A stretch of 46,073 nt of DNA from an uncultured bacterium (GTDB taxonomy: Bacteria > UBP6 > UBA1177): contig CAJOMF010000029.1 of the NCBI GenBank assembly GCA_905235605.1, forward strand, positions 1 through 46,073, read 5' to 3'. Positions 40,177-46,073 of the stretch are shown here, one piece after another. How positions within the stretch are numbered: position 1 is the first letter of the stretch; every line of letters starts with the position of its first letter. Below the pieces are notes generated by a model. It was not told the origin of the DNA. It saw only the letters and a list, made by a program, of their open reading frames with translations, and did not search any database. Position numbers and translations under genes: made by a program.

Positions 40177-43008
40177 TTACGCAGCCGAAGCGTTGGCATT
40201 GACTTTATCTATCACTTTGCGGATGCCGAGCCATAGGGAAGTGTCGCTGAAGACTTCCACGATGCTGCCGCGGTCGGTAAACGGTGCTTCCTGAAGGACT
40301 GAAAGGTCTTTCATCATGCCGTTGTGAACGATGTATTCCACGATCTGGTTGACGAAATAGATCTGGCGGCTGTCAAGGCTGGTGTTGTTCAGAAACTCAG
40401 CGAAAGCCTCTTTTGCCGCGTTCATGTCGAGTCCTACGATTTCACGCACGAATTCGCCGAGCGGTTTCGCTTTATACAAAGCTTCGTAATCTTCCCTGGT
40501 TCCGGCTTCGCTCCAGAGTATCGCCTCGAGATCGGTCATATCTTTGCCTGTGAGAGGAAGATTGCTTTTGAGTTTGGCGATGACACCTTCGTTCTGGTGC
40601 TTGCGGACAAAGTATTCCGCCCGTTCGCGGTAAGTTGTGAGATAGGTAGTTTCGGCTTCTGCGACGCTCCATTTTGTCGAAAGCACTTCGTCGCTGAAAT
40701 TCGTGTCGTATAGACTGTGCGAATAGTTGACATACGTCATCAGATTGCGCAGATTTATGCGGATCTCCTCAAATTCCATGATTCCTGCGGTATCAAGGTA
40801 ATATGTGTGGAGGATTTTGTTTATAAGTTCTGACTGCATCATAATTGCGGGAATATTGGCGATATTTGCCACGGCATTCACCTTTTTCATGAGGTCGTTC
40901 CGTGCCGCGCCGTATTTGTTTCCTGCTAATAATGCAAGCTCTATTCCGTAAAGAAGGGCATCGAAACGCAGTGCTTTGACATCATCGATGTCGGGCTGGA
41001 TAAGCGGCACGAGTTCGCGCTTCATGTTGAGTGTCTCTTCGTAAGTCAAAGCGTTGTAGTTTTCAGGGTTTGAATAGAGTTCGACATATTTCAGATGCTG
41101 TCTTACGGCGAAATTGCCGCGGTCGAGTTCGCGCACTTTTTTAACCATTTCCTCAACCAGTTTTTTGCGGAAAGCGATGAGTTCAGGTGTCTGCCAGATG
41201 ATCTCCTGAAGTTTGAAGGCGATCTGCGCTTTGAGAAGGAAAAGAGCCCCTTGCAGAGCCACAGTGTCAGCACTTGCCCGCCCTTTGTTCATGCGGAAAA
41301 ACTCGAAGTTCCCGCAGAAATCGAAGATGTAGAACTTTGTCTTGTCAAATCCGTCGATAAGTCCCTGGCATAGGCGTGTTCCGCGTCCTATCATCTGCCA
41401 GAATTTTGCTTTGCTGAGAACGACTTTGAAGAAAACCAGATTCAGCACTTCGGGGACATCGATTCCGGTATCGAGCATATCGACTGAAATGGCTACCTGC
41501 GGCAGTTTTTTTGCGTCAGAGAACTCGTCGATCGCGCTCTGGGCATAGTTTATGGTGTTGTCGATCACTTTGGCGTAGTTGTTCAGGTGGGGAAATTCCT
41601 TTCCGAAAACTTCGAGGATTTTTTCTGCGTGTCTGTGGTTTTTTGCAAAGATGATCGTTTTGCCGATTTTGCTGTTGTAGTCGATTTTAAGTCCGTCGTT
41701 CATCAGGATGCGCAGAACTTTTCGGATGGTGTCTTCGTTGAAGATCCAGTCGTTCAGTGCTGACGGTGTGATGCTTTCGGGGATTTCGCCGCTTTCATCG
41801 GCAAAAGTCTTTTCGTATTCCTCTTTTTCTTCATCGCTCAGTTCGTCGTAAACTATTCCGCGCTGGATGAATTTGAGTGTCGTTTCGACTGAAAGAAAAT
41901 CGACCAGATAGCCGTCTTTTACTGCCTGCGCCAGCTCGTAACCGTAAGTCGGAACGCCGTTTTCAAGCTCGAAAACCTCGTAGGTGTTTTTGTCGATTTC
42001 GTCTTTAGGTGTCGCGGTGAGACCTACGAGCGGAGAATCGAAGTAGTTGAAAATTTCCTGATATTTGTTGTAGATCGAGCGGTGCGCTTCGTCGCAGATC
42101 AGAAGGTCGAAGTGTCCGCAGGAAAAGACTCTTCCTTCTTTGTCACGCACTGAATCGATGCAGTTTATCATTGTCTGGTAAGTCGAAAAGACGCAGTGAG
42201 CTTCGATGTTGCATTTTTCTTCGCAGAGATTTGTGACAGAAAGATCGGGCAGAAGGTTCACAAAGCTGCGTTTCGCCTGGGTCACGAGGGAATTTCTGTC
42301 TGCGAGGAAGAGGACGTTTTTGATCCAGCCCTTGTCCATCAGCACTTTTACGAGTGCGATGACGGTTCTTGTTTTGCCGGAACCTGTCGCCATGACAAGG
42401 AGAGCCTTTCTGCGGTTTTTCTCTCCGAAACTGTCGCATACCGCTTTTATTGCAGCTTCCTGATAGTAACGTCCGGCAATATTTCTATCCGCCATAATGT
42501 TTTTCAGGCTGCTGCGCATCCGCTGGAGATTGAACCACTTTTCAAGATCACGTTTCGAATAGATCCTTGCGACCTTCCGCTCAGGATACTGGTTGTCAAC
42601 GATCCGTGTCTCGAAACCGTTTGAAAGAAAAACAACCGGGCGGAATCCCTGCTTCTTCTCAATCAGATCGGCGTAAAGTTTTGCCTGCTGTCTCCCTTTT
42701 GAAACATCAACGCAGGTGCGTTTCGCCTCGATTACGGCAAGGATGCGGCCGTCGTCACCAAACAGCGCATAGTCGGCAAAACCCACTTCCGACTTGTTCG
42801 GCATACCAGGGAGTTCGTATTCGTTGAGCCAGTTTTTTCCCTCTATCCAGCCGTCATCACGCAGCATCGTGTCGATGTATTTTTTGCGGGTCTGGCCCTC
42901 TCCGTCACCGCTTGCTGCGGTGACACCTCCCCCTGAGTGGGAGGCAAGGCTTGGCTGCGCAGCAGACTGAGAGGGGTTCTCTGAGGGATTCTCTTTATCA
43001 TTGTTCAT
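40177..43008 (-). CDS. hsdR: Type I restriction enzyme R subunit (HsdR)
   Basis: N-terminal nuclease GFADYALFGDDGRILAVIEAKRT; VMATGSGKTRTVIALV; LLICDEAHRSIYNKYQ; VGLTATPKDEID; GRGTRLCQGL. Confidence 0.95.
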   Translation of the reverse strand: MNNDKENPSENPSQSAAQPSLASHSGGGVTAASGDGEGQTRKKYIDTMLRDDGWIEGKNWLNEYELPGMPNKSEVGFADYALFGDDGRILAVIEAKRTCVDVSKGRQQAKLYADLIEKKQGFRPVVFLSNGFETRIVDNQYPERKVARIYSKRDLEKWFNLQRMRSSLKNIMADRNIAGRYYQEAAIKAVCDSFGEKNRRKALLVMATGSGKTRTVIALVKVLMDKGWIKNVLFLADRNSLVTQAKRSFVNLLPDLSVTNLCEEKCNIEAHCVFSTYQTMINCIDSVRDKEGRVFSCGHFDLLICDEAHRSIYNKYQEIFNYFDSPLVGLTATPKDEIDKNTYEVFELENGVPTYGYELAQAVKDGYLVDFLSVETTLKFIQRGIVYDELSDEEKEEYEKTFADESGEIPESITPSALNDWIFNEDTIRKVLRILMNDGLKIDYNSKIGKTIIFAKNHRHAEKILEVFGKEFPHLNNYAKVIDNTINYAQSAIDEFSDAKKLPQVAISVDMLDTGIDVPEVLNLVFFKVVLSKAKFWQMIGRGTRLCQGLIDGFDKTKFYIFDFCGNFEFFRMNKGRASADTVALQGALFLLKAQIAFKLQEIIWQTPELIAFRKKLVEEMVKKVRELDRGNFAVRQHLKYVELYSNPENYNALTYEETLNMKRELVPLIQPDIDDVKALRFDALLYGIELALLAGNKYGAARNDLMKKVNAVANIANIPAIMMQSELINKILHTYYLDTAGIMEFEEIRINLRNLMTYVNYSHSLYDTNFSDEVLSTKWSVAEAETTYLTTYRERAEYFVRKHQNEGVIAKLKSNLPLTGKDMTDLEAILWSEAGTREDYEALYKAKPLGEFVREIVGLDMNAAKEAFAEFLNNTSLDSRQIYFVNQIVEYIVHNGMMKDLSVLQEAPFTDRGSIVEVFSDTSLWLGIRKVIDKVNANASAA
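42897..42979. repeat. Palindromic element within the 5' end of hsdR
   Basis: CCCTCTCCGTCACCGCTTGCTGCGGTGACACCTCCCCCTGAGTGGGAGGCAAGGCTTGGCTGCGCAGCAGACTGAGAGGGGTT; shares blocks with 43371-43519. Confidence 0.9.
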
Positions 43009-43363
43009 CGCTCATTCTCCTTTTGACAACATTGTCAATGTGTTCGCATACAACTGCAAATTGTGTATCGACTTCAATATTTGAGAAACGAAGCACTTCA
43101 AGTCCGTATCCTTCAATAATCGCCGTCCTTTCCGCATCATAAGCCAATCCCTGCTCATCATAATGCTGAGAACCGTCAATCTCAATTACCAGTTTTGCAG
43201 CACAGCAATAAAAATCGGCGATAAAAGATTCAATTATCCGCTGCTTATAGAACTTTACAGGATAATTTCTCAAAAACATATACCACAATTTTCGTTCCTG
43301 CGGAGTCATTTCGCGTCTCAGTTCCTTCGCTCTTTCAAGCATTTTATTGTTTTTAGGAATCAT
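42998..43363 (-). CDS. DUF559 (Vsr-like) endonuclease-domain protein
   Basis: RAKELRREMTPQERKLWYMFLRNYPVKFYKQRIIESFIADFYCCAAKLVIEIDGSQHYDEQGLAYDAERTAIIEGYGLEVLRFSN. Confidence 0.93.
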   Translation of the reverse strand: MIPKNNKMLERAKELRREMTPQERKLWYMFLRNYPVKFYKQRIIESFIADFYCCAAKLVIEIDGSQHYDEQGLAYDAERTAIIEGYGLEVLRFSNIEVDTQFAVVCEHIDNVVKRRMSDEQ

Positions 43364-43370
43364 GTGTTAG

Positions 43371-43519
43371 CCCTCTCCGCCGCTTTGCGGCACCTCTCCC
43401 TGAGTGAGAGGCAAGTCGCCCTCTCCGTCTGCTTTGCAGCCACCTCTCCCTGAGTGAGAGGCAAGAAAACTTGGCTCCCACTTTGGGGGAGCTGTCACGA
43501 AGTGACTGAGAGGGGTTCT
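43371..43519. repeat. Array of three palindromic-element blocks
   Basis: 43371-43415, 43419-43465 (both CCCTCTCC...CACCTCTCCCTGAGTGAGAGGCAAG) and 43470-43519 (CTTGGCTCCCACTTTGGGGGAGCTGTCACGAAGTGACTGAGAGGGGTTCT). Confidence 0.93.
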
Positions 43520-43541
43520 ACAATTTTAATGAGTTCTATTA

Positions 43542-43775
43542 TTTTCTCCGAACTTTTCTCCGAACTTTTCTCCGAACTTTTTACCGTACTTTTTACCGTA
43601 CTTTTCACTATACTTTTCACTGTACTTTTCACTGTACTTTTCTGTGAACTTTTCTGCGAACTTTTTTGGGTAGTTTTTTGGGTAGTTTGGGTAGTTTTCT
43701 GGGTAATTGTTTTAGTTTTCTCCACAGTTTTTCACCCTAGTTTTTTGATTTTCTACCCTAGTTTTTTCGCATTTG
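43542..43775 (-). repeat. Degenerate 12-bp tandem array; minus strand encodes a (T/S)VKS, SSEK, TTQK-type linker; probable gene remnant
   Basis: TTTTCTCCGAAC, TTTTTACCGTAC, TTTTCACTGTAC, TTTTCTGTGAAC, TTTTTTGGGTAG series; minus-strand ORF 43495-43725 TQKTTQKSSQKSTVKSTVKSSEKSSEKIIELIK. Confidence 0.8.
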
Positions 43776-43848
43776 TCTTGGTAGTTTCTTGGTGCTTCTG
43801 CCAAAAGAAGCAATAACTGCCGCTGTTTCACGGATATGTGACCAGCTT

Positions 43849-43875
43849 AATTCGCTACACGCTGCGTAGCGAATT
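43849..43875. terminator. Hairpin AATTCGCTAC acgctgc GTAGCGAATT, putative terminator of the minus-strand ATPase gene
   Basis: Perfect 10-bp arms just downstream of the gene end at 43916. Confidence 0.55.
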
Positions 43876-43915
43876 TGTTTAATAAAGTCGGTCATTGGTC
43901 TGCCTCACTATGAGC

Positions 43916-45376
43916 TCAAACAGATTGCCTGAATTTATCTAACAAATGTTCTTGCATCAAAACTATATTCTCTTTTTCAACATAATGGTATATAGACGCA
44001 ACAATAATCTGGTTGTCAGGAAAATCTCTTTTAAGAATTTGCATCATTTTATCAATATTTAACCCATCTATCTCTTTTCCTTTCGGAGAATCCAGAATTA
44101 TCGGCAATTTAATGCCTAGAGCTTTTTCAATTTCTAAAATATAAGCCAAACGAAAAGAAAAAACTGTGTTGTGTAAGATTGCTCCAGATAGTTCTTTCAG
44201 ATTGCTGGTAAAGAGATATCTCCATGATATTTTTTCTGCATCTGGCACTTCCAATTCTGCCATATACTTTTGAACAGTTTTTATCATAGTTTGAGTAACA
44301 GAATTGTTATTATTGGTAAAATCAGAAATTTGTTTTGTTAACAATCTTTTTTCACCTTCTAATTTACCAATAATACTTTTAACATCTTCTGGGAAAATAT
44401 CGATTGTTGACATTTTTTTATCAAAACTGTCCGCCAAGGATTCTGTTTCAAAAAAAGATTGCTGTTGTTCTTCATTTTTAACTGCGAGTTGCAATTTTTC
44501 CAATTCTTTTAAAACTTCATTCATCTGCGGTATCAATGTTTTTTTCTTGGCTTTGAGCAGTTCAATACAATCATTAGCACCGACAATCATATCAGAGGTT
44601 ACACACACATTTTCACCTGTGTTTAACTGGATAACAAGCTTCATGCCTTCAATCAATTCTATTGTCTTTCGATTGCTTTTCATGAGATTATTCAAGCGTT
44701 TAATTTCTTTTTTCAGTGTATCTCGTTCAACCTTTAGTTGATCAATTTTTAACAATCGTTCACTATCATAATTAAGTCCAGTAAGAGAATTCTGATCAAC
44801 AACAATTTTGTCACGATATTCTGCAATATTTAAGATATGGCGATGCTTTTTTAAGCTTTCTTCAACCTTGCGCTTTTTCAAAATAAGATTATCACAGTTT
44901 CTATCTGACAAGCCCCTTATAAGTTCATTAATATTGAATCTTATACCAGCTATTACTTTGCCTCGATTTAAAAGCGTCCAGCCTTTTTCCTGATCGGCAT
45001 AAAATGCCCCAAGTAAATTATTCAGAATATCTACATTCCTTGTTCCAAATAATTTCTCGTGCAGTTCAGACAATTGAGTAGGCAATGCATACGAATACTG
45101 CTCTTCTCCTTTTAATAATTCTATATAATCTGGTTTTTTTCGTTTTAGTACCAACTCTGAATTATCATCTTTTTCTAAAACTAGTTCAATTGAAGTGGTT
45201 TCCATACGAAAATTTTTAGTCCCTGGAATATTATACCCCAAACCATATAAAACACATCTCAAAAGAGTAGTTTTACCGGTGCTATTTTTTTTACTAAAAA
45301 CCAAATTAAACCCTGATTTAAAGGTTCTTTCTGTATACAACAGTCCTTGTTCAATGAGAATGGTTTTTATTATCAT
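43916..45376 (-). CDS. SMC/ABC-like ATPase, DUF2326-type
   Basis: NLVFSKKNSTGKTTLLRCVLYGLGY (Walker A), central coiled coil, LSGAILHNTVFSFRLAYILEIEKALGIKLPIILDSPKGKEID (signature/Walker B). Confidence 0.8.
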   Translation of the reverse strand: MIIKTILIEQGLLYTERTFKSGFNLVFSKKNSTGKTTLLRCVLYGLGYNIPGTKNFRMETTSIELVLEKDDNSELVLKRKKPDYIELLKGEEQYSYALPTQLSELHEKLFGTRNVDILNNLLGAFYADQEKGWTLLNRGKVIAGIRFNINELIRGLSDRNCDNLILKKRKVEESLKKHRHILNIAEYRDKIVVDQNSLTGLNYDSERLLKIDQLKVERDTLKKEIKRLNNLMKSNRKTIELIEGMKLVIQLNTGENVCVTSDMIVGANDCIELLKAKKKTLIPQMNEVLKELEKLQLAVKNEEQQQSFFETESLADSFDKKMSTIDIFPEDVKSIIGKLEGEKRLLTKQISDFTNNNNSVTQTMIKTVQKYMAELEVPDAEKISWRYLFTSNLKELSGAILHNTVFSFRLAYILEIEKALGIKLPIILDSPKGKEIDGLNIDKMMQILKRDFPDNQIIVASIYHYVEKENIVLMQEHLLDKFRQSV

Positions 45377-46008
45377 AGGGAAACCTCCTTTCTGATTTTT
45401 TCTATTCGATATCGTTGGTGAATTATTTTTGCCAACACTATTTTTGCAACACCTTCTTGAATATCAGTTGGCAATGAATTTAGAGAGAGTATTTCAACAT
45501 AATCTTCCCATTTGTTTTCGACAAAACAACTAACTCTTTCTTTCCACGGTAAAGATTGGTTTTCTAAATTATAATCAAAAAGAACTTGCGTCACAATGTC
45601 ATATTTTTCGGTACAATTGCTTATTAATTCAGAATATCGTTGGTTTATCTCTGCTATCAATCCCTCATCATAATCATTGATATAATCTGTTGGTAAATCT
45701 TTCCCCAAAGTAAGAGCTATCACAGGCCAAACAATATCTTTTTTATTAACTCTTATTGATGTGGCTATTTTAGACCCGTTATGAAAGATATCGTTTTGCC
45801 AGATTGTCATTAATTGAGTCGAATTTATAATGTGTCCTAGCTCCAATTGATTTAAGAATTGCTGTATTTTTTCTTCAATAACTTTGTAACGTTCTTTATT
45901 ATTATGGTTCAGTCCTAAATTCTGTGGGATAGTCGAAAAGTGTAAAGATTTTTGAGAAAAAAATAGAAAAAGATAGGATTCATCCTTAAAATCTTTTTGA
46001 CAAAACAA
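45373..46008 (-). CDS. Uncharacterised partner of the SMC-like ATPase; start uncertain
   Basis: 4-nt overlap with the ATPase ORF; no ATG in the N-terminal third (TTG-initiated in the ORF track). Confidence 0.5.
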   Translation of the reverse strand: MFCQKDFKDESYLFLFFSQKSLHFSTIPQNLGLNHNNKERYKVIEEKIQQFLNQLELGHIINSTQLMTIWQNDIFHNGSKIATSIRVNKKDIVWPVIALTLGKDLPTDYINDYDEGLIAEINQRYSELISNCTEKYDIVTQVLFDYNLENQSLPWKERVSCFVENKWEDYVEILSLNSLPTDIQEGVAKIVLAKIIHQRYRIEKIRKEVSL

Positions 46009-46027
46009 GCTTAAGGAGAATCCTAAG

Positions 46028-46073
46028 ATGGCTTATAAGCAAAACAAAAGAGATAGTCAAGAAACAGTCGTTC
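46028..46073 (+). CDS. Start of a plus-strand ORF truncated by the window edge (MAYKQNKRDSQETVV...)
   Basis: AAGGAG 10 nt upstream of ATG; open to the edge. Confidence 0.4.
   Translation, partial: MAYKQNKRDSQETVV

Noticed and set aside
43454-43816. 120-aa plus-strand ORF with (SELF/TVLF)n repeats resembling a membrane peptide
   Set aside because: Better explained as the antisense of the 12-bp linker array; no RBS-supported start and its N-terminus lies in the palindromic repeat.

Overview
Chromosomal window from an unidentified Gram-negative-like bacterium, containing the replication-origin region. dnaA, dnaN and recF lie on the minus strand at about 26.1-29.8 kb. Three near-consensus parS-like sites (5.8, 26.5 and 34.6 kb) support an origin-proximal location. 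Housekeeping genes: lgt, pgi, galE, a TcdA-like ThiF-family gene, tkt, ahcY, tRNA-Asn(GTT), a GDPD gene, an RlmI-like methyltransferase, nrdR, glyA, an M3 peptidase and ispE. A cluster of secreted or lipoprotein genes (13-21.5 kb) includes a YbgF-like protein, a CsgG-like/Sel1 protein, an EGF/DUF1566-like protein and two LPP20-like lipoproteins. Accessory regions: a frameshifted MmeI-like methyltransferase end (left edge); a HepT/MntA module bracketed by two paralogous small ORFs; two DUF4143-type AAA ATPases, each preceded by its own repeat array; an msrA remnant; and a right-hand defence-like island. That island holds HsdR, a DUF559 endonuclease flanked by palindromic elements, a 12-bp repeat array and an SMC-like DUF2326-type ATPase with a small partner. 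The most interesting unexplained structures are the DUF559-palindrome arrangement, a frame-switchable 7-bp repeat ORF, the DUF2326-like pair and the paralog-bracketed HepT/MntA module. All family calls come from recognising motifs by eye; no searches were run.
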